From positions 248,001 to 312,000 of the forward strand of contig NZ_FOBF01000005.1 in assembly GCF_900109355.1 (NCBI RefSeq): DNA of 64,000 bases, written 5' to 3'. Below, in pieces: positions 9,707 to 18,286 of the stretch; positions within the stretch are counted from its first letter, which is position 1, and every line of letters starts with the position of its first letter. A program made the translations under genes and the position numbers. This stretch comes from Nonomuraea pusilla. Its GTDB lineage: Bacteria > Actinomycetota > Actinomycetes > Streptosporangiales > Streptosporangiaceae. The notes under the pieces are model-generated. The model was not told the DNA's origin. It made no database searches and saw nothing but the letters and a program-made list of their open reading frames with translations.

Positions 9707-10495
9707 ATGGACGTTCGTGGCGCGCGGGTGCTGGTGACCGGAGCCACAGGAGGCATCGGGCGCGAGCTGGCCCGTGCCCTGGCGGCGCGCGGTTGCCGGG
9801 TGACGGTCACCGGGCGCCGCGCCGACGTGCTGAAGGCGCTGGCCGAGCAGATCGGCGGCACCGCCGTGCCGGCCGACCTGACGGATCGCGACGCCCTCGC
9901 CACGCTGGCCGCCGGCGCGGGGGAGATCGACATCCTCGTCGCCAACGCCGCGACCGCCGCGTTCGGGCCGCTGCAGGAGTGCTCGGTGGCCGAGATCGAT
10001 CGGGCGCTGGACGTCAACCTGCGCGCGCCGATCGTCCTGGGCAGGCTCGTCGGCGAGCGCATGGCGCAGCGCGGGTCCGGCCACCTGGTCTTCGTCTCCT
10101 CGCTCTGGGGCAAGGCGGCCACCAGGCAGGCCTCCCTCTACAACGCCACGAAGTTCGGGCTGCGCGGGTTCGCCCAGGCGCTGCGCGAGGACCTGCGCCC
10201 GTACGGGGTCGGCGTCTCCGCGGTGTTCCCCGGCTTCGTCAGGGACGTCGGCCTGGTCGCCGACGCTGAGGTGCCGCTGCCGCGCTGGATCGGCACCCGT
10301 TCGGCACAGGACGTCGCCCAAGCCACGCTCAAGGCCATCAGCCGCGATCTCGGGGAGGTCGATGTCGCTCCGGCGTGGCTGCGGGTGGCCGCGGCGTTGG
10401 GCGCGGCCCTGCCCGGTCCCGCCATCGCGGCGCAGCGGCGCATCGCCGCGCCGATCACCGCCGCGCTCGTCCGCCACCACCGGGGGCCACGCTGA
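9707..10495 (+). CDS. Short-chain dehydrogenase/reductase
   Basis: 262 aa classical SDR, a cytoplasmic NAD(P)-dependent oxidoreductase. Visible motifs: TGATGGIG cofactor loop (residues 11-18), ILVANAA (about 76-82), catalytic Ser (about 131) and YNATK with Tyr145/Lys149. ATG 9707 follows GGAGGGAAGG; a GTG at 9671 is inside the preceding hairpin and less likely. The stop codon overlaps the probable start of the acyltransferase, so the two are likely translated together. A 3-ketoacyl or fatty-aldehyde/alcohol reductase role in the lipid pathway is inferred from context only. Confidence 0.88.
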   Translation: MDVRGARVLVTGATGGIGRELARALAARGCRVTVTGRRADVLKALAEQIGGTAVPADLTDRDALATLAAGAGEIDILVANAATAAFGPLQECSVAEIDRALDVNLRAPIVLGRLVGERMAQRGSGHLVFVSSLWGKAATRQASLYNATKFGLRGFAQALREDLRPYGVGVSAVFPGFVRDVGLVADAEVPLPRWIGTRSAQDVAQATLKAISRDLGEVDVAPAWLRVAAALGAALPGPAIAAQRRIAAPITAALVRHHRGPR

Positions 10496-11772
10496 CCCGG
10501 CACCCCGCGTCCGACGCCGTCCCTGCCAGCCGTCTCGATCAGGGCATGCTGATGGAGAGCCGCCTCGCCGAGGAGTCCCTGTGGCACATCGGCGTCGGCG
10601 TCCGCCTGCCTGGCCCGCGTCCGGGCCGGCCCGCCGTGCGCCGGCTCCTCACGCACCTGGTCGACCACGCTCCGGCCCTGACGTACCGGCCGGTCACCCA
10701 GGGGCGGCACCTGCGCTGGGAGCCCGATCACGACTTCCAGATCGACCGGCACCTCCACTACCACCGCCTGCCCCCGGGATCCGACGAGGCGGAGGCCGTG
10801 CTCGACGCCCTGCGCCGGCCCCTGCCCCCTGACCATCCGCTGTGGAGCGTGCAGGTCCTCCACGGGCACCGCGACGACGAGCACGTCCTGTGCTACCGGG
10901 CCCATCACGCCTTCCACGACGGCATGAGCATCACGTCCGTCTTCCAGGCCCTGTTCACCGGCGTCCCCCTGCCGCGACCGGCCGCCGCGCAGCTCCCGCA
11001 CGTCGTCAGACGGGCGGCGCGGCTGCTCCCCTCCGTGCCCGAGCTCGTACGGCTGCTCGCGCCCAGGGCCCGATGGCACGACGGCGCAGGCCCGTACGGG
11101 CGCGGACGGCGGATGAGCGTCACCACGCTCGACGGCGCCCTGGTGCAGGAGGTCGCCGCGGCGGCGGGGGCGACCGTCGCTCAGGTCAACCTCGCCGTCC
11201 TGGCAGGGGCGCTGCGGGCGTGGGCGCCCCACCGCTGGAAGCCGCTCCTCGGCCGCTTCCGGCGTCGCGGACTCACCACCTGGGTGCCGCTCAGCTTCGC
11301 CGGCCCCGGCCATCCGGCGCTCGGCAACCGGATCGGCATGATCGCGGTGACGTTGCCCTGTGCCGACCCGTCCCCTCGTGGCCGCCTCGACCGCGTCGTG
11401 GCGCAACTCCAGGAGCACCGCGTCCGCCGGGCGCAGCGCCGGCAGGCGGTGTTCGGCGAGTTGCCGTACTCCTGGATCCAGATCTCGCGGCGGGTCGCCC
11501 GCTGGAGCAGCCGTGGCCGCCCCGTGGTCACCCTGCTCAGCGCCGTCGGCTGCGAGCCTCCCGGCACGAGGTCGATGTTCGGCATCCCCATCCTGCCCGT
11601 GGGGGTCCCCGCCATGGTGGCGTTCCTCAACCTGGGTCACACCGTGACCGTGTCGCTCCTCGTCGACGGCTCGGTGCCGGGCGCGGAGCGCCTGCCCGCG
11701 CTGCTGCGGCGCGCTCTGGACGAGCTGGCGGAGACGACCAGGCCGCCGCCCGGCGAACGCGCACCCGGGTGA
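10492..11772 (+). CDS. WS/DGAT-type O-acyltransferase
   Basis: About 426 aa, wax ester synthase/acyl-CoA:diacylglycerol acyltransferase family, which esterifies an acyl thioester onto an alcohol or diacylglycerol. The catalytic HHxxxDG motif is intact (HHAFHDG, near residues 138-144), and the N-terminal ASRLDQGMLMES region matches the family's usual SPLDxxFLxxE start. The C-terminal half has the expected NRIGMIAVTLP and hydrophobic barrel segments. The start is uncertain. A CTG at 10492 overlaps the SDR stop by 4 nt and keeps the conserved N-terminus; a GTG at 10375 would add an Arg-rich shadow of the SDR, and ATG 10546 would cut into the conserved region. As the PKS has no thioesterase, this enzyme may take the chain off it, by inference. 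Confidence 0.85.
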   Translation: MTRHPASDAVPASRLDQGMLMESRLAEESLWHIGVGVRLPGPRPGRPAVRRLLTHLVDHAPALTYRPVTQGRHLRWEPDHDFQIDRHLHYHRLPPGSDEAEAVLDALRRPLPPDHPLWSVQVLHGHRDDEHVLCYRAHHAFHDGMSITSVFQALFTGVPLPRPAAAQLPHVVRRAARLLPSVPELVRLLAPRARWHDGAGPYGRGRRMSVTTLDGALVQEVAAAAGATVAQVNLAVLAGALRAWAPHRWKPLLGRFRRRGLTTWVPLSFAGPGHPALGNRIGMIAVTLPCADPSPRGRLDRVVAQLQEHRVRRAQRRQAVFGELPYSWIQISRRVARWSSRGRPVVTLLSAVGCEPPGTRSMFGIPILPVGVPAMVAFLNLGHTVTVSLLVDGSVPGAERLPALLRRALDELAETTRPPPGERAPG

Positions 11773-11813
11773 CGGGGCCCGGCCCGGCGGGTGCGGCGGG
11801 CAGGCCGTAGGAG

Positions 11814-11853
11814 CCGAAGACCCCCGCCGGCGGGTGCCGGCGGGGGTCTTCGG
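11814..11853. terminator. Bidirectional terminator hairpin
   Basis: An 18-bp perfect stem, CCGAAGACCCCCGCCGGC, with a GGGT loop. It lies between the acyltransferase gene on the plus strand and the stop codon (11855) of the small minus-strand gene, so it can serve both convergent transcripts. Confidence 0.8.
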
Positions 11854-11854
11854 A

Positions 11855-12019
11855 TCAACGTGTGTACCGGTGTGCGTGTCGCCTCTCGGCGAAAGGCACA
11901 ACGCGGCTCCAGCCGAACGGTAGTCCGCGAAGGCGATAGAGATGAGGCCCGGGGACACTGAGCACACCGGCCACGTCGTACACAACCACCGCCGGCTCCA
12001 GGATGTTCCCCGCGCTCAT
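11855..12019 (-). CDS. Small hypothetical protein
   Basis: 54 aa from ATG 12019 (GTG 12043 would give 62 aa). The sequence (NILEPAVVVYDVAGVLSVPGP then LYRLRGLPFGWSRVVPFAE) looks like a genuine folded small protein rather than a random frame, and its stop codon directly abuts a strong hairpin. There is no clear Shine-Dalgarno sequence, and I do not recognise the family. The flanking 12020-12121 stretch shows nothing further. Confidence 0.42.
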   Translation of the reverse strand: MSAGNILEPAVVVYDVAGVLSVPGPHLYRLRGLPFGWSRVVPFAERRHAHRYTR

Positions 12020-12121
12020 GCCCGTGCCTGTGCGACCGGTCACAGCAACGCGTGCGACGACCGGCCGTCACGGGCGTCCCCGCGTGGTTGATCTCCAGTG
12101 GTTCGCGGGCGTCCCGCGTGC

Positions 12122-12595
12122 TCAGCTCGCCGCTCGCTTCACGAGTTCCGCGACGCGCGCCTCGTCGGCGTCGGTCAGCTCCGTCAGGGCGTAGGCGACC
12201 GGCCACATGTGGCCCTCGTCCAGGTGGGCGCCGTCGTTGAAGCCGAGCGTCGCGTACCTCGACTTGAACTTCAGCGCGGGCTGGAAGAAGCAGATGACCT
12301 TGCCGTTCTTGGCGTACGCGGGCATGCCGTACCAGAGCTTCGGGTCGAGGTCGGGCGCGGCGGCCGTGACGATGGCGTGGACCCGCTCGGCCATGACCCG
12401 GTCGGTCTCCTGCATCTCGGCGATCTTCGCGAGGACGTCGGCCTCCCCGTCGGCCTTGGTCGCCTTGGAGCCGCGGCGGGCGGCCGTCTTGAGCTCCTGG
12501 GAGTGCTCCCGCATCGCGGCTCGTTCCTCGTCGGTGAACCCCTCGAACTTGCCGTCGGCCGCGGTGCTGCTGGTCTTGGCGTTCTGCTGAGTCAT
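12122..12595 (-). CDS. DUF1801 (YdhG-like) domain protein
   Basis: 157 aa. A charged N-terminal segment (about 1-60) precedes a DUF1801/YdhG-type domain with LWYGMPAYAKNGKVICFFQPA (about 95-115) and the following GFNDGAHL region. The fold resembles CyaY/YjbR-type small proteins; the biochemical role is unknown. The start is well defined: AGGAGGAAA lies about 8 nt before ATG 12595. It is transcribed divergently from arsR across about 150 bp, so it could share regulation with the arsenic operon, but nothing else ties it to arsenic. Confidence 0.85.
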   Translation of the reverse strand: MTQQNAKTSSTAADGKFEGFTDEERAAMREHSQELKTAARRGSKATKADGEADVLAKIAEMQETDRVMAERVHAIVTAAAPDLDPKLWYGMPAYAKNGKVICFFQPALKFKSRYATLGFNDGAHLDEGHMWPVAYALTELTDADEARVAELVKRAAS

Positions 12596-12727
12596 GCCGG
12601 GTTTCCTCCTGTTTGGGCCTTGCTGGGCGGTGACTCCCATCGTAGAGAGGGGGCCACGGCGATGACTTCTCGAAAACTGACCGCTTGTCCCGCTCCCTGC
12701 CAACTGGGCTCATAGGTATGTGTCAAT

Positions 12728-12761
12728 ATAGACAGGAGTCTATTTCGATGCTTGTCTATAT
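12728..12761. promoter_or_regulatory. Probable ArsR operator over the arsR leader
   Basis: ATAGAC (12728-12733), AGGA, GTCTAT (12738-12743) form a perfect 6-bp dyad whose spacer is the core of the arsR ribosome-binding site. A third half-site GTCTAT lies at 12754-12759 inside the first codons, and ATATAGACA/TGTCTATAT form a wider 9-bp dyad (12726-12734 and 12753-12761). Repressor bound here would block arsR expression directly. Confidence 0.65.
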
Positions 12762-13116
12762 GAGGAGCGTACCGGTGGAACCGCTGGAGATCCTGGAGTG
12801 CAGCCCGCCGCTGGCGCGCGCGCCGCTGGACGCCGCGCGCGCCGCCGCCGTGGCGCGGGTGTTCAAGGCGCTCGGCGACCCCGTACGGCTGCGCATCGTC
12901 TCCATCGTGGCCAGCCACGCGGGCGGCGAGGTGTGCGTGTGCGACATCACCGGCGCGTTCGACCTGTCCCAGCCGACGATCAGCCACCACCTCAAGGTGC
13001 TGAAGGACGTCGGCCTGCTCACCTCCGAACGCCGCGCCTCCTGGGTGCACTACCGCCTCGTCCCGAAGACCCTCGGCGAGCTGTCCGCCCTGCTCGGCGT
13101 TCCCGCCGTCGCCTGA
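12748..13116 (+). CDS. arsR: ArsR/SmtB-family metalloregulator
   Basis: 122 aa winged-helix repressor. It has the FKALGDPVRLRIV entry helix, a CVC metalloid-binding pair (Cys63, Cys65) in EVCVCDI, a recognition helix SQPTISHHLKVLKDVGLL and a C-terminal WVHYRL wing. Such proteins leave DNA on binding As(III) or Sb(III). ATG 12748 is preceded by AGGAG at 12733-12737, embedded in a dyad that is the likely operator, which implies autorepression. acr3 starts 10 bp after its stop and arsC overlaps acr3, giving a three-gene arsenic operon. Confidence 0.93.
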   Translation: MLVYMRSVPVEPLEILECSPPLARAPLDAARAAAVARVFKALGDPVRLRIVSIVASHAGGEVCVCDITGAFDLSQPTISHHLKVLKDVGLLTSERRASWVHYRLVPKTLGELSALLGVPAVA

Positions 13117-13126
13117 GAGGACCACG

Positions 13127-14209
13127 ATGACCACCACGGCACCGCCGCGCACCCCGGGCGTGATCGGCGCCCTGTCCGTCCTCGACCGGTTCCTGCCCGT
13201 GTGGATCCTCGCCGCCATGGCCGCCGGGCTGTTGCTCGGCCGCCTCGTCCCCGGCCTGGACGCCGCGCTCGACGCGGTGAAGATCGGCGAGATCTCGCTG
13301 CCGATCGCCCTCGGGCTGCTGCTCATGATGTACCCGGTGCTGGCCAAGGTCCGTTACGACCGCCTCGGCACGGTGACCGGCGACCGGCGCATGCTGCTGT
13401 CGTCCCTGCTGCTCAACTGGGTCGCCGGACCGGCGCTGATGTTCGCGCTGGCCTGGATCTTCCTGCCCGACCTGCCCGCCTACCGCACCGGCCTGATCAT
13501 CGTCGGCCTGGCCCGCTGCATCGCCATGGTGCTCATCTGGAACGACCTCGCCTGCGGCGACCGCGAGGCCGCCGCCGTGCTGGTGGCGCTCAACTCGCTC
13601 TTCCAGGTGGTCGCGTTCGGCGCGCTCGGCTGGTTCTACCTGCGGGTGCTGCCCGGCTGGCTCGGACTGGCGCAGGCGGAGCTGCAGGTCTCGGCCTGGG
13701 ACATCGCCCGGTACGTCCTGATCTTCCTCGGCGTCCCGCTCCTGGCCGGCTACCTGTCACGCCGGCTCGGCGAACGCTCCAAGGGCCGCGACTGGTACGA
13801 GCGGCGTTACCTCCCCAAGATCGGCCCGCTCGCCCTGTACGGGCTGCTGTTCACCATCGTCGTCCTGTTCGCCCTGCAGGGGCACACCATCACCTCCAGG
13901 CCCGGCGACGTGGTCCGTATCGCGCTGCCCCTGCTGGCCTACTTCGCCCTCATGTGGGGCGGCGGCCTCCTGCTGGGCAGGGTGATCGGCTTGCCGTACG
14001 AGCGGGCCACCACCCTGGCCTTCACCGCCGCAGGCAACAACTTCGAGCTGGCCATCGCCGTCGCCGTGGGCGTGTTCGGCGTCGCCTCGGGCCAGGCCCT
14101 CGCGGGCGTGGTCGGCCCGCTCATCGAGGTCCCCGTCCTGGTCGGACTGGTCTACGTCAGCCTGGCCGCCCGCCGCCTGTTCCCCGCGAAGGAGCCCGTC
14201 CATGCCTAG
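13127..14209 (+). CDS. acr3: ACR3-family arsenite efflux permease
   Basis: 360 aa inner-membrane protein with about ten hydrophobic segments. It carries ACR3/BASS-superfamily hallmarks: MMYPVLAKV, the conserved Cys in LARCIAMVLIWNDLACGD that is needed for arsenite transport, and the AAGNNFELAIAVAVG signature near residues 300-315. It pumps As(III) out of the cell, driven by the proton gradient. The start at 13127 follows GAGAGGA. The 3' end overlaps arsC by 8 nt, so efflux and arsenate reduction are translationally linked. Confidence 0.95.
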   Translation: MTTTAPPRTPGVIGALSVLDRFLPVWILAAMAAGLLLGRLVPGLDAALDAVKIGEISLPIALGLLLMMYPVLAKVRYDRLGTVTGDRRMLLSSLLLNWVAGPALMFALAWIFLPDLPAYRTGLIIVGLARCIAMVLIWNDLACGDREAAAVLVALNSLFQVVAFGALGWFYLRVLPGWLGLAQAELQVSAWDIARYVLIFLGVPLLAGYLSRRLGERSKGRDWYERRYLPKIGPLALYGLLFTIVVLFALQGHTITSRPGDVVRIALPLLAYFALMWGGGLLLGRVIGLPYERATTLAFTAAGNNFELAIAVAVGVFGVASGQALAGVVGPLIEVPVLVGLVYVSLAARRLFPAKEPVHA

Positions 14210-14609
14210 CGTGCTGCCCAGCGTGCTGTTCGTCTGCGTCCACAACGCCGGACGATCCCAGATGGCCGCCGCCTGGCTCGCCCACCTCGGGGGAGACCGG
14301 GTCGAGGTCCGGTCGGCCGGCTCCCTGCCCGCCGGCCAGGTCAACCCCGCCGCCGTCGAGGCCATGCGTGAGGTGGGCATCGACATCGCCGCCGCCCGGC
14401 CGAAGATCCTCACCACGGAGGCGGTGGAGGCGTCCGACGTGGTGATCACCATGGGCTGCGGCGACGTCTGCCCCGTCTTCCCCGGCAAGCGGTACGAGGA
14501 CTGGCAGCTCGACGACCCCGCCGGGCAGGGCGTCGAGGCCGTCCGCGCGATCCGGGACGAGATCCGCGCCAGGGTGGAGGAACTGCTCGCCGGGCTCCCG
14601 CCCGCCTGA
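14202..14609 (+). CDS. arsC: Arsenate reductase, LMW-phosphatase type
   Basis: 135 aa. The P-loop CVHNAGRS holds the nucleophile Cys12 and the CX5R signature. Two further cysteines lie in MGCGDVCP (Cys86, Cys90), followed by GKRYEDWQLDDPAGQ with the catalytic Asp. It reduces arsenate to arsenite for export by Acr3. The CGDVC spacing and GC-rich actinobacterial context fit the mycothiol/mycoredoxin-type enzymes better than the pI258 thioredoxin type (Cys10-82-89), but the electron donor cannot be proved from sequence. A 7-bp hairpin (14612-14630) follows the stop. Confidence 0.92.
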   Translation: MPSVLPSVLFVCVHNAGRSQMAAAWLAHLGGDRVEVRSAGSLPAGQVNPAAVEAMREVGIDIAAARPKILTTEAVEASDVVITMGCGDVCPVFPGKRYEDWQLDDPAGQGVEAVRAIRDEIRARVEELLAGLPPA

Positions 14610-14679
14610 GGGCGCGGCGTGTGGCCGCGCGGCAGAAGGGCAGGTCGCAGGGTGGAGGAAGGCCACGGGGGAGGTCGCG

Positions 14680-15333
14680 ATGTCCTCACGCCATCCGAAC
14701 CAGGCCCGGCTCGGTCCGGGGCGGGCAGCCGCCCGTCCGCCTGACCGGAGTCGTCGCCGGCGGCTGATCGCCGTGATCTGCGCGATCATCGCCGCGGTCG
14801 CCCTGGCGGGGACTGCGGGCCGTCCGGTGACGGCGTCACCGCGGGACGACGGCGGGTTCCCGCCGTGGCCGGCGCCGGCCGACCCACGGCCAGGGATCAA
14901 GGCCGCTGGACTGAAGGCGGAGCCGATGGAGGGCGCCGCCGAGCACTACCACGCCCACCTGGACATCTACGTGAACGGCAAGCCGGTGCCCGTGGCGGCG
15001 GACGTCGGCATCGATCCCGCCTCGCAGACGCTGACGGACCTGCACACCCACGACACCACGGGCGTGCTCCACATCGAGTCCCACACGAAGGGCACCAGGT
15101 ACACCCTGGGCCAGTTCTTCACGGAATGGGGCGTCAAGCTGACGCGCGACCAGATCGGCGCGTTGAGGACCGGCGGCGGCAGGGCCTTCGCCGCCTACGT
15201 CGGCGGGCGTCCCTTCCCGGGCGACCCGGCCGCGATCGTGCTCGCGCCGCACCAGGAGATCGCGCTGGTGTACGGACCCCCGAACCCGTCGTTCGAACCG
15301 CCGTCCGGCTACACCTTCCCGCCGGACGAGTGA
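14680..15333 (+). CDS. Membrane-anchored hypothetical protein (HYHAHLDIYVNG family)
   Basis: 217 aa. An Arg-rich cytoplasmic start and one hydrophobic segment (about residues 28-46) suggest an N-terminal anchor or uncleaved signal. The extracytoplasmic domain begins near residue 85 with EHYHAHLDIYVNGKPV and contains LHTHDTTGVLHIES and TLGQFFTEWGV. These His-containing strands are typical of a family common in actinomycetes and suggest, but do not show, metal binding. GGGAGG lies before the ATG. It follows arsC on the same strand after 70 bp; any arsenic role is unsupported. Confidence 0.8.
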   Translation: MSSRHPNQARLGPGRAAARPPDRSRRRRLIAVICAIIAAVALAGTAGRPVTASPRDDGGFPPWPAPADPRPGIKAAGLKAEPMEGAAEHYHAHLDIYVNGKPVPVAADVGIDPASQTLTDLHTHDTTGVLHIESHTKGTRYTLGQFFTEWGVKLTRDQIGALRTGGGRAFAAYVGGRPFPGDPAAIVLAPHQEIALVYGPPNPSFEPPSGYTFPPDE

Positions 15334-15400
15334 CCGTCCCGCGAGTGGAGGCGCGGCGCCTTCAGGGCATGCTCGCGCCTGGAGGCGCCGGGCCGGAGGT

Positions 15401-15673
15401 CTAGTGAATGCCGCGCCTGCTGTACGCGCCCGCGGCCAGGGCCACGCCCAGCCCGGCGAGCACGACCTGGATGACGAGCTCGATCCAGTCGATGCCCTTG
15501 GTGTCGGCGACGCCGAGAGCCCCGGCGATGGCCGTGCCGATGAGGGCGGCCACGATGCCGATCACGATGGTGAGCCAGACGGGGATGCGCTGGCGGCCCG
15601 GCACGACGAGTCGGCCGAGGACTCCGATGATCAAGCCGATGATGAGGGCGGAGATGATGCCGGTGACTGCCAC
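15401..15673 (-). CDS. GlsB/YeaQ/YmgE-type membrane protein
   Basis: 90 aa with three hydrophobic helices (TGIISALIIGLIIGVLGRLVVPG; WLTIVIGIVAALIGTAIAGALG; WIELVIQVVLAGLGVALAAG). This is the arrangement of the GlsB/YeaQ/YmgE transglycosylase-associated family of stress-induced inner-membrane proteins of unknown mechanism. GTG 15673 is chosen because GAGGAGA lies 8 nt upstream; an upstream TTG at 15706 would run through that site. It is divergent from the RHH-regulated operon. Confidence 0.87.
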   Translation of the reverse strand: MAVTGIISALIIGLIIGVLGRLVVPGRQRIPVWLTIVIGIVAALIGTAIAGALGVADTKGIDWIELVIQVVLAGLGVALAAGAYSRRGIH

Positions 15674-15780
15674 GGGACTCTCCTCGTCGAGACGTCGTTT
15701 TGCCAACTGGTTTCTTCCCTGAGGTGAAATGCGGAAACTGTCCCGCCTGGGCAGATGTCACGCCGCGAGGAGCACCGCAA

Positions 15781-15832
15781 TGACGCCACATGGGGGTTGT
15801 CGTGGCGTCAACGTGATGTCATCATGACGCCA
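15781..15832. promoter_or_regulatory. Operator array before the RHH operon
   Basis: TGACGCCAC (15781-15789) and its inverse GTGGCGTCA (15802-15810) form a perfect 9-bp dyad. A palindrome TGATGTCATCA follows (15814-15824), then a third TGACGCCA (15825-15832) that runs into the start codon of the RHH protein. The array leaves no room for a Shine-Dalgarno sequence, so the transcript may be leaderless. Autoregulation by the RHH protein is inferred. Confidence 0.6.
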
Positions 15833-16362
15833 TGGACCTTGCGCCCTATGTCGCTCAGCTCCGCCGCGAGCTCGCCATCGCCGCAGGCGCGGGCGGGGAG
15901 GAGGCTCGGGCGTTGGCGGAACGGCTCGCCTCGACGCTCGAATCGGCCGCCCGGCTCGCGCTGCTCGAAGCCCTGTCCGCCGCCGCGGACGAGATCACCC
16001 AGGACCTCACGCCCGGCTCGGTCGAGGTGCGGCTGCGCGGACGCGACCCCGACTTCGTCGTGACGCCACCACCGACCGCCCCTCCACCGGAGGTGGAGAG
16101 CGAAACCGGGCGGGCCGGGAGCCCGCCCGCCCCGCCGCCGCCGCCCGACACCGACGACGGCGGCACGTCAAGGATCTCGCTCCGCGTCCCCGAGCAGCTC
16201 AAGCCCCGCATCGAGGAGGCCGCCGCCCGCGACGGGCTGTCGGTCAACGCCTGGCTGGTACGCGCCATCTCCGCCGCGCTCGACCCCGGCGAGCCGGGCG
16301 GCCGCTCCGGCCGGCGCCCGGCCCAGCACACCGGCAACCGCTACAGCGGATGGGTGCGCTGA
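15832..16362 (+). CDS. Ribbon-helix-helix regulator with N-terminal dimer domain
   Basis: 176 aa. Residues about 1-75 form a helical N-terminal domain (AQLRRELAIAAGAGGEEARALAERLA), residues about 78-110 are a Pro-rich linker, and residues about 112-150 match a ribbon-helix-helix DNA-binding unit (SRISLRVPEQLKPRIEEAAARDGLSVNAWLVRAISAAL), as in Arc/HicB-like repressors. The start codon lies within an array of TGACGCCA repeats, its likely binding sites. The stop overlaps a possible ATG of the next gene, and four more genes follow with overlaps or short gaps. Confidence 0.85.
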   Translation: MDLAPYVAQLRRELAIAAGAGGEEARALAERLASTLESAARLALLEALSAAADEITQDLTPGSVEVRLRGRDPDFVVTPPPTAPPPEVESETGRAGSPPAPPPPPDTDDGGTSRISLRVPEQLKPRIEEAAARDGLSVNAWLVRAISAALDPGEPGGRSGRRPAQHTGNRYSGWVR

Positions 16363-16397
16363 TGACCACGACCACCACCTACGACGAGGGAGCCGCG

Positions 16398-17303
16398 ATG
16401 CCGGCCTTCGACACCCCGGAACCCGTCCTCGCCATCCTCGACCTGGCGACCGCCGCCATCCGGATCACCGCGAGCGATCGCCGCGACACCGCGGTCGAGG
16501 TCCGCCCGAGTGACGAGTTCAACGACGCCGACGTGCAGGCCGCGCGGGCCGTCCAGGTCACCTACGCCGACGGCCGGCTCGTGGTGCGGGCGGACAAGGA
16601 GCAGACCGGTGCGGCCTCCGGCTGGGGGCTGTCGCTCGACCGGCTCGTGCAGTCGCCCTCGAACTGGGCGCGTTCGCTGCTGCTCGGCCCCGGCTCGGTC
16701 GAGGTGACGGTCGGCCTGCCGGCGGGCTCCCGCGTCGAGGCCAGGTCGGCGGCGGGCCTGTACTGCCGGGGGGTGCTCGGCGAGGTGTCGTTCACCACCT
16801 CGCACGGTGACATCCACATCGAGCAGGCCGGACGGCTACGGCTGAAGAGCACGTACGGCGACATCGAGGTCACCCGCTCGTCCGGCCACGCCCAGGTCAC
16901 CGCGAACCACGGCGGCATCAGCATCGGCGAGATCGACGGCACGGCCGTCGTCAAGTCGTCCCACGGCGAGGTCCGTCTCGGCACGGTCACCGGTGAGCTG
17001 CGGCTGGCCTCCGCCCACGGTGACACCGTCGTCGATCGCGCCCTGGCCGGCGTGGGGGCCAAGACGGCGTACGGCAGCCTGCGGATCGGCGAGGTGACGT
17101 CCGGCGCGGTCGTCATGGAGACCACCGGCGGCGGGCTGGACCTCGGGATCGCCGAGGGCAGCGCCGCCTGGCTGGACGTGAGCTCGAAGTACGGCACCGT
17201 ACGCGTCGCCCTGGACGAGAGCGACGGCCCCGGCCCGTCGGACCGGGTCGTCAAGGTGCGCGCCCACACCACCTACGGCGACGTCCTCGTCCGCCGTTCC
17301 TGA
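16398..17303 (+). CDS. DUF4097-family beta-strand repeat protein
   Basis: 301 aa. The C-terminal two thirds is a chain of short repeats of the form SxHGDIxIxxxxGxLxLxSxYGDIEV (for example TTSHGDIHIEQ, KSTYGDIEVTR, SSHGEVRLGTV, ASAHGDTVVDR, TAYGSLRIGEV), predicted to wind into a right-handed beta-helix. There is no signal peptide, so it is probably cytoplasmic or membrane-peripheral despite the 'putative adhesin' label of DUF4097. ATG 16398 has GAGGGAG 6 nt upstream and matches the usual MPxFDTPEP start; ATGs at 16350 and 16362 lack a site. It sits just before an ABC transporter, a recurrent arrangement. Confidence 0.88.
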   Translation: MPAFDTPEPVLAILDLATAAIRITASDRRDTAVEVRPSDEFNDADVQAARAVQVTYADGRLVVRADKEQTGAASGWGLSLDRLVQSPSNWARSLLLGPGSVEVTVGLPAGSRVEARSAAGLYCRGVLGEVSFTTSHGDIHIEQAGRLRLKSTYGDIEVTRSSGHAQVTANHGGISIGEIDGTAVVKSSHGEVRLGTVTGELRLASAHGDTVVDRALAGVGAKTAYGSLRIGEVTSGAVVMETTGGGLDLGIAEGSAAWLDVSSKYGTVRVALDESDGPGPSDRVVKVRAHTTYGDVLVRRS

Positions 17304-17320
17304 CCACCGAGGAGTTCCAC

Positions 17321-18282
<962 letters not shown>

Positions 18283-18286
<4 letters not shown>

